NCBI GenBank assembly: GCA_903891505.1
Contig: CAITEO010000057.1
Location: 1-24,251, forward strand
Length of the DNA: 24,251 bases
From: an uncultured Candidatus Woesearchaeota archaeon
GTDB taxonomy: Archaea; Nanobdellota; Nanobdellia; Woesearchaeales; 21-14-0-10-32-9
Direction: 5' to 3'
The notes below the pieces were generated by a model. The model made no database searches. It saw only the letters and a list, made by a program, of their open reading frames with translations, and was not told the DNA's origin. This document shows, piece after piece, positions 1 to 6,626 of this stretch (positions within the stretch are counted from its first letter, which is position 1; every line of letters begins with the position of its first letter). A program made the position numbers and the translations under genes.

Positions 1-419
1 ACTGTCGAATCAGCATCTTCAGATTCTACAGAATCAGAGTCTTCTCCGAAATTATCGCTGTCGTTTTCAGGAGAATATGTTTCTTCTTCTTGAGGTTTAG
101 TCGATTCTTCTTTTGTCTGAGCAGAACCTTCACCAACAACTTCTCCAAATCCAACCTTTCTTAAAACTCTTGTAACTTTTACTTTAACATTTTGGCCTTC
201 TTTTACTCCAGGAACAAAAATTACGAAGCCGTTCTTCTTTACAACTCCATCTCCTTTTTCTCCAACAGCTTCAACTCTCGCGTCAAACTCTTCTCCAACT
301 CTAACTGGCGGAGCCATTCCAAAGCCACCATCTCTGTTGCTGTCCCTATTTCCACCGTCCCTTGGGCCGGATCTATTCATTGGTCTCGCACTTCTATTTC
401 CACCGAAAGTTCTATCCAT
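1..419 (-). CDS. TRAM-domain protein, C-terminus cut by window edge
   Basis: Reading left from an ATG at 417-419, the frame stays open to base 1, so at least 139 residues are present and the stop lies outside the window. Residues 1-36 are rich in Gly, Arg, Asn and Asp (RGG-like, disordered). Residues about 38-98 form a TRAM domain, a small beta-barrel that binds RNA, with the typical pattern VGEEFDARVEAVGEKGDG and FVIFVPGVKEGQ. Residues 100-139 are strongly acidic (Glu, Asp, Ser). Archaeal TRAM proteins of this type act as cytoplasmic RNA chaperones or cold-response proteins; that role is taken from the family. The GGTGA ribosome binding site just upstream and a TATA box at 448-456 support this start. 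The TRAM call is firm; the cellular role is inferred. Confidence 0.88.
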   Translation of the reverse strand, partial: MDRTFGGNRSARPMNRSGPRDGGNRDSNRDGGFGMAPPVRVGEEFDARVEAVGEKGDGVVKKNGFVIFVPGVKEGQNVKVKVTRVLRKVGFGEVVGEGSAQTKEESTKPQEEETYSPENDSDNFGEDSDSVESEDADST

Positions 420-447
420 TTTTTTGTTCACCTATATTTGCCGGGCA

Positions 448-456
448 TTTATTATA
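448..456 (-). promoter_or_regulatory. TATA box of the TRAM-domain gene
   Basis: On the minus strand this reads TATAATAAA. Its centre is about 33 nt upstream of the ATG at 419, which puts the predicted transcription start near 427. The short leader carries a GGTGA ribosome binding site. Confidence 0.5.
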
Positions 457-508
457 CCCAAATAGTAAGTTAGATTGTTTGATTTAAAAATTTTCCTTTA
501 GAAAATGA

Positions 509-535
509 GAAAAAAACAAAAAATAAAAGAAAAAG
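509..535 (-). terminator. Oligo-T terminator downstream of radA
   Basis: On the minus strand, shortly after the radA stop, the sequence is almost pure T broken by single C, A or G bases, with runs of 6 and 7 T. Archaeal RNA polymerase stops at such U-rich stretches without a hairpin. It separates radA from the TRAM-domain gene on the same strand. Confidence 0.55.
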
Positions 536-550
536 TAAGAGTTACAAACT

Positions 551-1522
551 TCAGAGCTTAACATCTTCAATCTTGAACTCAGCAACATTAAAGCAACATT
601 CTGTATCAGGGAGGTTTGGCGAATCAACAAGTTTCGCAACTCTCGTATTCTTTTTGCCGCGTCTTAGATAGATTCTGAATGTGCTATTGTGCCCAACAAT
701 GTTGCCACCGATAGCTTCTGTCGGATCGCCGAAAAAAGCATCAGGCTTCGCCATGACTTGGTTTGTTACATAGACGCAAAGGTTGTATTTATCTGCAAGC
801 ATTGCAAGAGTATGCATGTGTTTGTTTATCTTTTGTTGTCTTTCAGCGAGTGTTCCTCTACCTATGAATTCTGCCCTGAAATGAGCTGTCAATGAATCTA
901 CTATGATTATTTTGACTTTCAGACCGTCTTTGATAAGATCTTCAACTTTTTCTGTCAGAATCATTTGATGGTCGGAATTGAAAGCTCTTGCAACTTTGAT
1001 ATGTTCAAGAACTGCATCTGGGTCTAAATCAAAGCCTTTTGCAAATTGTATGATTCTTTCAGGCCTAAATGTGTTTTCTGTGTCTATATACACAGCAACA
1101 GCATCAGGATCATCTCTTTGACAGCTAACAGCTAGAACATGTCCTATTTGGGTCTTTCCAGAGCCATATTGTCCAAAACATTCAGTTATTGCAGCGGATT
1201 CAAAGCCACCTGCCATCATATTATCTATGTTGCTGCTTCCAGTTTTAATCTTAATAATTTTATCTCTCTTTTTGAGAACATCAGTTCCTGATTGAAAGCC
1301 CATATCAAGTCCTTCTCTTGCCGATTGAATCATTTTTCTAGCAACAGCTTCAGAAACACCTGCAGCCTCAACGAGTTGGCCAATGCTACTGACAGCTATG
1401 CCTAATAAGTCATCATATCCTGCAGCAGCAAGTTTTTCGGCGGTGGCCGCGCCAACACCTGGTATATCCATAACAGTCATTTGCTTTGGTTCTGATTTTG
1501 GTTCTTCTACTTTTTTTGCCAT
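551..1522 (-). CDS. radA: DNA repair and recombination protein RadA
   Basis: RadA is the archaeal RecA/Rad51 recombinase, which forms ATP-dependent filaments on single-stranded DNA and carries out strand exchange. At 323 aa it has the usual length. Residues about 17-65 are the N-terminal helix-hairpin-helix domain (DIPGVGAATAEKL). The polymerisation linker (GFQSG) lies near 75. Walker A is GQYGSGKT at 117-124 and Walker B is KIIIVDS at 204-210. The L2 region with NQV and the GG-NIVGHN segment spans about 254-278. The start has a GGGTGA ribosome binding site. The 109-aa gene upstream ends 11 nt before it, so the two are probably one operon. A separate radB lies further right. Identification is secure. 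Confidence 0.98.
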   Translation of the reverse strand: MAKKVEEPKSEPKQMTVMDIPGVGAATAEKLAAAGYDDLLGIAVSSIGQLVEAAGVSEAVARKMIQSAREGLDMGFQSGTDVLKKRDKIIKIKTGSSNIDNMMAGGFESAAITECFGQYGSGKTQIGHVLAVSCQRDDPDAVAVYIDTENTFRPERIIQFAKGFDLDPDAVLEHIKVARAFNSDHQMILTEKVEDLIKDGLKVKIIIVDSLTAHFRAEFIGRGTLAERQQKINKHMHTLAMLADKYNLCVYVTNQVMAKPDAFFGDPTEAIGGNIVGHNSTFRIYLRRGKKNTRVAKLVDSPNLPDTECCFNVAEFKIEDVKL

Positions 1523-1533
1523 CTTTTCACCCT

Positions 1534-1863
1534 TTAATCTTCTTCAGCTATGCTTCCATCTTTGAGCATCAAATATTCATACGCTTTGCTCAATACAAGA
1601 ATCGCTTTTGGTAAGTCACCAACTCTAAGACTGCTTGTCTGTTGCCAATTGCCATCTTTATCAAGATAGCTTCTCTCAAAAGATATAGTTTTGTAACTAG
1701 AAGGTTTTCCTTCATTATCTACGCCCTGATTGAGCCAGACTGTTGCGGCTATTGCGCCTGCTTTAAACTTTGTTTCAGGGTGTTTTTTACCCATTATTTC
1801 AGAAACACTAGGCACTTTTACATTTGTGCGCCCAGCTTCATCTACGCTGTTTTGTTTTTCCAT
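1534..1863 (-). CDS. Conserved small protein upstream of radA, function unknown
   Basis: This 109-residue soluble protein has a disordered N-terminus (about 1-28) followed by a compact alpha/beta segment. The segment reads FKAGAIAATVWLNQG, then SFERSYLDKDGNW, SSLRVGDLPKAILVLSKAYEYL. I recall similar small proteins with a KFKAGAI...LRVNDLPKA pattern in DPANN archaea and some candidate bacterial phyla; this memory is unverified and no function is established. The shape (beta-strands, basic and aromatic residues, then one amphipathic helix) resembles small PC4-like single-strand nucleic-acid binders, but that is a guess. It ends 11 nt before radA on the same strand and shares its promoter, so a role with RadA on single-stranded DNA is a reasonable hypothesis. 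The start is ATG preceded by a weak purine-rich site. Confidence 0.8.
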   Translation of the reverse strand: MEKQNSVDEAGRTNVKVPSVSEIMGKKHPETKFKAGAIAATVWLNQGVDNEGKPSSYKTISFERSYLDKDGNWQQTSSLRVGDLPKAILVLSKAYEYLMLKDGSIAEED

Positions 1864-1913
1864 ATTTTCGCCCCTTTGCTTTCGCTTTTTATTTCAACGC
1901 ATCCTTAAATTAT

Positions 1914-1992
1914 GAGTGGGACTTAAGCGTTGCTCAAGCCTCGCTCCAGATGCGGGGGTTGCCATCAAAGGCAATACAAACTAGGTAGATGG
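1914..1992. other. GC-rich structured intergenic segment, possible RNA or tRNA relic
   Basis: The roughly 250 nt between the divergent genes at 1863 and 2116 holds an island clearly richer in G and C than its surroundings. It contains a long hairpin (1914-1928 with 1932-1946, 13 of 15 positions paired counting G-U, 3-nt loop). A second, overlapping hairpin is CCTCGC/GCGGGG with a 7-nt loop. A third is TTGCC/GGCAA with a 6-nt loop. GCCATC and GATGGC can also pair. The motif GCGGGGGTTGCC resembles the 5' end of an archaeal tRNA-Leu, but no matching 3' acceptor strand is nearby. No known RNA family is recognised. The rest of the gap (1993-2096) shows nothing clear. Confidence 0.35.
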
Positions 1993-2115
1993 CTTTGTTT
2001 AAATAGATTGTTTGCGGATTTGTCCAGTGGTACATTATTTAGCTGTGAGTTAATTGTGGTTTCAATAAATACACAAAAAAGTACTAAATCAAAACATTTA
2101 TATCTTCTAAGTTGC

Positions 2116-2559
2116 ATGAGATTTATACAGAGAAGAAAGACGCTAACATCACACAATCATAAACAAACGTGCGGAGGTACAAAAATACTCAAGCATGAAA
2201 AATACGTCGATGCTTTGTGTAGTCAACTAAAACCTGACTACGACGAGATTCTAAGAAACGTACCTATCTATTCCAAACGAAAAAGACTCGTCGCAGAAAT
2301 AGACGTTCTCGCGATGAAAGAAGGAAAATATGATGTATACGAAGTAAAATGTAGTCATCGAATCTACAAAGCGAAAAAACAATTAACCAAAATAAGAAAG
2401 CTACTTAGGAAAGAATCGAAAGAAGTTAGCGGCGTTTATTTTTACTGCGGAGAATCAAGCACACTCCATAATGTAGATGATTTCTTTGGATATCGAGGAG
2501 GACTTGGTACTTCTCGAAAAATTAATTCTTCAGCACTCGCGTGGATGCAAAAAGCATAG
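2116..2559 (+). CDS. PD-(D/E)XK nuclease-like protein
   Basis: From ATG 2116 the product is 148 aa. The core has the order expected of a PD-(D/E)XK nuclease: helix (HEKYVDALCSQL, 27-38), strand with AEID (Asp63), then YEVKCS, giving Glu76-x-Lys78 as the ExK motif. These residues would bind metal and cut DNA or RNA. A basic helix follows (YKAKKQLTKIRKLLRK). This is a stand-alone small nuclease domain, as in Holliday-junction resolvases and repair nucleases; the exact family is not identified. The start is uncertain: a TATA-like TTTATATC at 2097-2104 lies very close to this ATG, and a strong GGAGGT site at 2173-2178 sits 6 nt before an in-frame ATA codon at 2185, where the conserved part begins. 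A TTG at 1930 would add 62 residues with no domain character. Confidence 0.72.
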   Translation: MRFIQRRKTLTSHNHKQTCGGTKILKHEKYVDALCSQLKPDYDEILRNVPIYSKRKRLVAEIDVLAMKEGKYDVYEVKCSHRIYKAKKQLTKIRKLLRKESKEVSGVYFYCGESSTLHNVDDFFGYRGGLGTSRKINSSALAWMQKA

Positions 2560-2561
2560 GT

Positions 2562-2589
2562 ACGACAAAGAATTTTTTGTTTTTGTCGT
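2562..2589 (+). terminator. Hairpin with T-rich loop after the nuclease-like gene
   Basis: ACGACAAA (2562-2569) and TTTGTCGT (2582-2589) form a perfect 8-bp stem around a 12-nt T-rich loop, beginning 2 nt after the stop codon. It is a plausible transcript end or 3' protecting structure. Confidence 0.45.
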
Positions 2590-2634
2590 GAATGTTTCGG
2601 AAAATATATATTGAAGGTTTATTAAGGTGTGTGC

Positions 2635-3042
2635 ATGACTGATAATACAAATAAATCCAATTTCCTAATAAATGCGTTTTTAATAGGATTAAGGATGTAT
2701 GCGGATAAGGAAAACTATGAAAAACTCGAGATGATTGGAAGAATGGTGTTGGATGATGAATACATAAAAAAATGCGACTATCATTTCATAGGAAAAAAAG
2801 AGAGTTTAGATTGCGTTGTCAAAGATATTTATGGGAGCTCGTCTAAACATAGTATGAAAACAGATTTCAATAATTCAAGTCAGACAAACATAGAAAAAAT
2901 GACGGATGTTTGCTACAAATTTGGCGAATTCATTATGAAGATGAGATTCTATTCAAAACCAGTTAAAGATATATACTTCACAGTCGATGTGTTCACTCCG
3001 GATGGACCTACTGCTCATAGAAAAAAGGCGCACAAAAAATAA
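2635..3042 (+). CDS. Hypothetical protein
   Basis: I do not recognise this 135-residue protein. It is soluble, with two or three probable helices at the start (NFLINAFLIGLRMYADKENYEKLEMIGRMV), a mixed middle, and a C-terminal strand segment (DIYFTVDVFTPDG) ending in a basic tail rich in Lys and His. No catalytic motif is visible. A TATA-like AAATATATA at 2602-2610 predicts transcription starting around 2632, so the message is nearly leaderless and ATG 2635 is preferred over the GTG two codons upstream. Its stop lies 1 nt from the convergent radB stop, leaving no room for separate terminators. Confidence 0.65.
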   Translation: MTDNTNKSNFLINAFLIGLRMYADKENYEKLEMIGRMVLDDEYIKKCDYHFIGKKESLDCVVKDIYGSSSKHSMKTDFNNSSQTNIEKMTDVCYKFGEFIMKMRFYSKPVKDIYFTVDVFTPDGPTAHRKKAHKK

Positions 3043-3043
3043 C

Positions 3044-3718
3044 TCATATTTTTTCTATTCCAACATTTACAATCTTAAACTCTAGCTCTTTGCCATCAGG
3101 GATGCTTCTATGTTTTCTTATGATTGCTCGTTTTCCATGATCTGTTTTTTGCAATTCAATAAGGCATTTACTTGCATACTTAAGAATGTCGCCTCCGACA
3201 ATGTTGACTTTCGTCTTATCTTCGAAGTCTGAATAAACTTGGTTTGTTATTATAATCGGGATCTTGAATTTTCTTGCGATGTGCACCATATCAACTAGTT
3301 GCACACCCAAATCTCTATTGACTTTGAAAACATCCCTATTAACACCTATTTCTAGACGATAAAGCATGGCGATGCTATCTATTATTATTAAACCAATTCT
3401 ATCAGTTAAGATGATTTTTAATTTTTCAAAGACTTTTTTTTGTTCTTCAAAGTTTGTCGGCTTTAAAACAATAATATTTTTTAGAACTTCTTCATAGTTT
3501 GGCGAGAGTTGTTTTATTCTATCAACAGAAAAAGAACCTTCTGTATCCACGTAAACTATTTTTTTATCTGCATGTTTTGTCATGCAGAGCAAACAAAGAT
3601 TTGTTTTTCCGGAACCTGGCGGACCATAAATTGTTGTGATGACTCCACTTTCATAACCGCCGCCTAGCAGTTCATCAAAATCAATTGATCCACTGCTTAT
3701 TTTATGATCTTCATCCAT
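3044..3718 (-). CDS. radB: DNA repair and recombination protein RadB
   Basis: RadB is the archaeal RadA paralogue that consists of the ATPase core only and is thought to act as a recombination mediator. From ATG 3718 the product is 224 aa, the usual length. Walker A is GPPGSGKT at 32-39, Walker B is LIIIDS at 110-115, and the NQV motif lies near 160. There is no N-terminal helix-hairpin-helix domain, as expected. The C-terminus carries the basic AIIRKHRSIPDG segment seen in RadB proteins. A GTG three codons upstream is possible. The TATA box at 3737-3747 (ATATATAAATA) places transcription at about 3716-3718, exactly on the ATG, so the message is probably leaderless. Confidence 0.95.
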   Translation of the reverse strand: MDEDHKISSGSIDFDELLGGGYESGVITTIYGPPGSGKTNLCLLCMTKHADKKIVYVDTEGSFSVDRIKQLSPNYEEVLKNIIVLKPTNFEEQKKVFEKLKIILTDRIGLIIIDSIAMLYRLEIGVNRDVFKVNRDLGVQLVDMVHIARKFKIPIIITNQVYSDFEDKTKVNIVGGDILKYASKCLIELQKTDHGKRAIIRKHRSIPDGKELEFKIVNVGIEKI

Positions 3719-3736
3719 GTATTTCACTATTATTTG

Positions 3737-3747
3737 TATTTATATAT
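3737..3747 (-). promoter_or_regulatory. TATA box of radB
   Basis: ATATATAAATA on the minus strand is centred about 26 nt upstream of the radB ATG. This is the standard archaeal TATA-to-start distance and implies a leaderless transcript. Nothing else is evident in the gap up to 3844. Confidence 0.6.
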
Positions 3748-3844
3748 TAGAAATATCATTCCCTTAAAATAGTTTATTGAGAATATTGGAAAATTATTCG
3801 GTGAAAAAACATAAATGTTTCATATGAGAATGCGAACACCACAT

Positions 3845-4252
3845 TCAATCTGCTTCAGAAATTGACTCGAACAAAGATTTTAATCCCGGCTTTAATGCAG
3901 CTTTATCAGTTACGCTGTTGTGCATATTTGGGTTAATCGCCCAATTCTCTGATTTTTTAGTGTTGACGAATAGGAAAATGCATTTCTTATCTTTGATTAA
4001 GTCCCAGTTGGCTACGAGCCAATTAAGATTCTCTTTTTTATTAAGGCACGCGATTTTTTCATTATTTAGTTTTGATATGTCAAGTGATGAAAGAGAAGCC
4101 GCGCACAAAAATACTTCCTCTGATCCATCTTTGTTTGTTATATCTACTCGATTCGTTTTCTCAGTCACAGAATATTCTCGTATTCTACCTCGCACAGAGT
4201 CTTTATATTTTATGTATGCGACCGCCCATTCGAGAAGAGTTAGCTCACCCAT
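3845..4252 (-). CDS. Hypothetical protein
   Basis: This 135-aa soluble protein is of unknown function. The N-terminus (LTLLEWAVAYIKYKDSVRGRIREYSV) is an amphipathic helix followed by beta-strands. The middle (EEVFLCAASL, KIACLNKKENLNWLVANWDLI) and the strand KCIFLFVNTK suggest an alpha/beta fold. The segment ENWAINPNMHNSVTD sits near the C-terminus. I have an uncertain memory of DPANN proteins starting with a similar W..AYIKHKD pattern, but none with a known role. A fold resembling restriction-type nucleases is possible and untested. A GGTG ribosome binding site lies about 8 nt before the ATG. Confidence 0.68.
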   Translation of the reverse strand: MGELTLLEWAVAYIKYKDSVRGRIREYSVTEKTNRVDITNKDGSEEVFLCAASLSSLDISKLNNEKIACLNKKENLNWLVANWDLIKDKKCIFLFVNTKKSENWAINPNMHNSVTDKAALKPGLKSLFESISEAD

Positions 4253-4411
4253 TATTCAGCACCAGTTTTGCGCATTTTAACTTTTTCATATGATATTATT
4301 ACAACTGTGACAGAAGAAGTAGAATAAAAAGCTTACTATTATTTAGCAACAGCTATTGTGTTGTTTGCTGTAAATTATGATTTATGCAAAAAATAGACGA
4401 ATAACCTAAAT

Positions 4412-4441
4412 AACCCCATAAACCCCATAAACTATTTATAC
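4412..4441 (+). promoter_or_regulatory. Promoter of the NFACT gene with 9-bp tandem repeat
   Basis: AACCCCATA occurs twice head to tail (4412-4420, 4421-4429), immediately before a TATA-like TATTTATAC at 4433-4441. Transcription would start near 4463, ten nt before the ATG. The repeat lies where the BRE or an activator site would be. The rest of the gap 4253-4411 holds no gene I can support. Confidence 0.45.
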
Positions 4442-4472
4442 TCTAGTGCAAGACCTATAATGTGATTATTTT

Positions 4473-5573
4473 ATGGCATATACACTATCTGCGATAGACG
4501 TCTTTTATTTGACGAAAGAACTAAATGTGCTCGAGGGCGCGAAATTTGACAAGATACAGCAGATAGATAGATATTTGTTCATATTTAAGCTATTCAAAGG
4601 AAAAGAAAAATTAGATTTAAGAATAAAAGTGCCAGAAATTGTAAATCTCACAAAACAAAAATATGAATCTCCATTAAAGCCCCTCGCGTTCTGCTCATTT
4701 TTAAGAAAACATCTCACAAACACAAGAATAAAGAAAGTATATCAACAAGGATTTGAAAGAATACTCGTATTCGAGATAGATTCTGCAAAAGAAGGAGATA
4801 TGTATCTCATACTAGAGTTATTCAAACCAGGAAATCTAATTTTGTGCAAGAAATTCGACGATAAACTAATTGTGCTCAATGCTATCGAGAGCCAAGAATT
4901 TAGTTCGAGAAAAACACAAGCCAGGTTCGAGTACGAGTTTCCACCAAAACTATGCAATCCTTTAGAGATGAACTCAACAGAACTTATTGAAGCGCTGTTG
5001 AAGTCGCAAAAAATACTAGGAAAATTTCTTGCAATAGATTTAGGTTTTGGAGGCGTATATGCTGATGAAATAATTGCAAGATCAAGTCTTGATAAAAATA
5101 GCACAACGCTTTCAAACAAACAAGCAGAAACACTCACCAGTACAATCAAAAACTTATTGTCTGAAAAAATAAGCTGTTCATCAACAGACAAAATGATACT
5201 TCCAGTAAACATGAAATCAATTTCATCGAATAATAAGTTCAATTCATTCAACGAAGGACTCGACACAGTTATTCTTGAATCTACAATTATAGTCAAAGAA
5301 GAGAAAGAAGCATCTGGCAAGAAATCCAAAGTAGAGCGTCTAGTTGCAATACAACAAGCAAGACTATGCGAGCTTCTGGATGAAGCGAGTGAAGCACAAA
5401 AATCAGGAGAATTCATATACGAGCATTACCAAGAATTCTCAAAATTACTCTCTTCACTAAAAGAAATGCGAAAGAAAGGAAAATCATACGACGAAATAGA
5501 ACTTGCACTCAAAGAGAATAAGAAATTCAGCAAAATTAACAAAGCAAAGAAAACAATCGAATTCGAATTTTAA
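4473..5573 (+). CDS. NFACT family protein (RqcH/Rqc2-like), lacking the NFACT-R domain
   Basis: NFACT proteins bind stalled large ribosomal subunits and peptidyl-tRNA; bacterial RqcH and eukaryotic Rqc2 add C-terminal tails to stalled chains. Residues about 1-200 match NFACT-N: the start MAYTLSAIDVFYLTKEL, the SFLRKHLTNTRI segment, and the YLILELFKPGNLIL strand with a following helix-hairpin region. Residues about 285-355 are a charged coiled coil ending in a beta-hairpin (KINKAKKTIEFEF). Full-length archaeal members are about 600-700 aa and continue into NFACT-R (DUF814). This one stops at 366 aa exactly at the domain boundary, and the next gene starts 47 nt later, so it is a domain-split form rather than a frameshift. 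The NFACT-R half must be encoded elsewhere or be absent. Confidence 0.88.
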   Translation: MAYTLSAIDVFYLTKELNVLEGAKFDKIQQIDRYLFIFKLFKGKEKLDLRIKVPEIVNLTKQKYESPLKPLAFCSFLRKHLTNTRIKKVYQQGFERILVFEIDSAKEGDMYLILELFKPGNLILCKKFDDKLIVLNAIESQEFSSRKTQARFEYEFPPKLCNPLEMNSTELIEALLKSQKILGKFLAIDLGFGGVYADEIIARSSLDKNSTTLSNKQAETLTSTIKNLLSEKISCSSTDKMILPVNMKSISSNNKFNSFNEGLDTVILESTIIVKEEKEASGKKSKVERLVAIQQARLCELLDEASEAQKSGEFIYEHYQEFSKLLSSLKEMRKKGKSYDEIELALKENKKFSKINKAKKTIEFEF

Positions 5574-5620
5574 TAGAGCGGTCAAGATTAATAGAACAGA
5601 AACCAAGAAAAGGTAAAAAC

Positions 5621-6520
5621 ATGAATTTCATAGCAAGATACGAGGAACTTGGACAATCATTCGATTTCAGAAAAATAACTCTGCGCAGATCACTACGAAT
5701 CAATGCACTCAAAATAAAAGAAGATGAGCTAAAAAAAAGACTGCTCAAAAACGAAATAAAACTTGAGAAAATACCTTTTGTGAAAAATGGATATTTCTAC
5801 GAAGCTAAATTTTCTCTCGGTAGCACACCTGAATATTTACAAGGATATTATTATCTTCAAGAAGCAGCAAGCCAAATCCCTGCTGAAGAGCTTGATCCTT
5901 TGGAAGGAGATATTGTTCTTGATATGGCTGCGAGCCCAGGAAGTAAAACAACGCAACTCGCGCAGCTAATGAATAACAAAGGAGTAATAGTCGCGCTCGA
6001 TACAGAAAAGAAAAGATTACAAAGTCTTCAAAACAATCTCGAGAGATTATCTGCTACAAACACAATCATAATAAAAAAAGACGCGAGACACGTTTTAGAT
6101 CTGGGAGTAAAATTTGATAGAATACTTCTTGATGCACCCTGTTCTGGAAATTTTTGTGTAGAACCAAATTACTTCGCAATTAGAACACTCAATGATTTAC
6201 ATCAAAGATCAAAATTACAAAAAGAACTTCTCGGCGCGGCAATAAAAGTGCTAAAACCAGGAGGAACCATTGTTTATAGCACTTGTTCCCTTGAGCCCGA
6301 AGAAGATGAAATGGTAATAGAATGGGCTCTAGTCAACCACGCAGATATTGAACTTGTCGAGCTAAAAACAAAGATTGGCGAATCTGGCGCAACGAATATT
6401 TTTGGCAAGGAACTCCGTGCTGATGTTTCTAAGACGAGAAAATTCTGGCCTCACAAAACAGGAACAGAGGGGTTCTTTATAGCAAAATTAAAGAAAAAAC
6501 AAGAAATAATAATGCAATAA
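5621..6520 (+). CDS. RsmB/NOP2/NSUN family RNA (cytosine-C5)-methyltransferase
   Basis: It transfers a methyl group from S-adenosylmethionine to C5 of cytosine in RNA; archaeal members mostly act on tRNA (Trm4 or NSUN6 type). The protein is 299 aa. Motif I DMAASPGSKT at 101-110 binds SAM. The acidic residue of VALDTE near 127 binds the ribose. Motif IV is DAPCSG at 171-176 and motif VI is STCS at 220-223. The two cysteines (174 and 222) are the product-release and nucleophile residues of the family. The C-terminus has the usual RKFWPHKTGTEGFFIAKL ending. There is no PUA domain, so the Trm4/NSUN4-like short form is likely; whether the target is tRNA or rRNA cannot be told. AGGT lies 6 nt before the ATG. 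It probably shares a transcript with the NFACT gene. Confidence 0.93.
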   Translation: MNFIARYEELGQSFDFRKITLRRSLRINALKIKEDELKKRLLKNEIKLEKIPFVKNGYFYEAKFSLGSTPEYLQGYYYLQEAASQIPAEELDPLEGDIVLDMAASPGSKTTQLAQLMNNKGVIVALDTEKKRLQSLQNNLERLSATNTIIIKKDARHVLDLGVKFDRILLDAPCSGNFCVEPNYFAIRTLNDLHQRSKLQKELLGAAIKVLKPGGTIVYSTCSLEPEEDEMVIEWALVNHADIELVELKTKIGESGATNIFGKELRADVSKTRKFWPHKTGTEGFFIAKLKKKQEIIMQ

Positions 6521-6554
6521 TAATGCAATAACAAGAAATAATAAGAAATAATAA
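6506..6554 (+). repeat. AT-rich short tandem repeats over the methyltransferase stop codon
   Basis: ATAATAATGCA occurs twice in tandem (6506-6516, 6517-6527), covering the stop codon. GAAATAATAA then occurs twice in tandem (6535-6544, 6545-6554). The stretch is low-complexity and prone to slippage; no coding role is seen in the gap to 6626. Confidence 0.6.
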
Positions 6555-6626
6555 TAAGAACTAGGAAGAAAATAAAGGCATAGGACTCTTTAAAGCACAA
6601 TATTAATAAAACAATAAATTGAGTAA

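Noticed and set aside
1947..1995. tRNA-Leu gene on the plus strand beginning GCGGGGGTTGCC
   Set aside because: The D-loop is too short, no anticodon arm or T-arm follows, and no CCCCCGC acceptor strand lies downstream.
1930..2115. N-terminal extension of the nuclease-like protein from TTG 1930
   Set aside because: It would translate the hairpin region and lies upstream of the TATA-like element; the added residues show no domain.
4742..5416. 224-residue open frame antisense to the NFACT gene
   Set aside because: It is a by-product of codon bias; the plus strand encodes a clear NFACT-N domain and the antisense product is a low-complexity Ser-rich chain.
4473..5620. Frameshift or truncation by mutation in the NFACT gene
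   Set aside because: No NFACT-R sequence appears in any frame in the 47 nt before the next intact gene; the end coincides with a domain boundary.
6506..6554. CRISPR-like array
   Set aside because: The repeats are 10-11 bp, directly tandem and AT-only in nature, without spacers.
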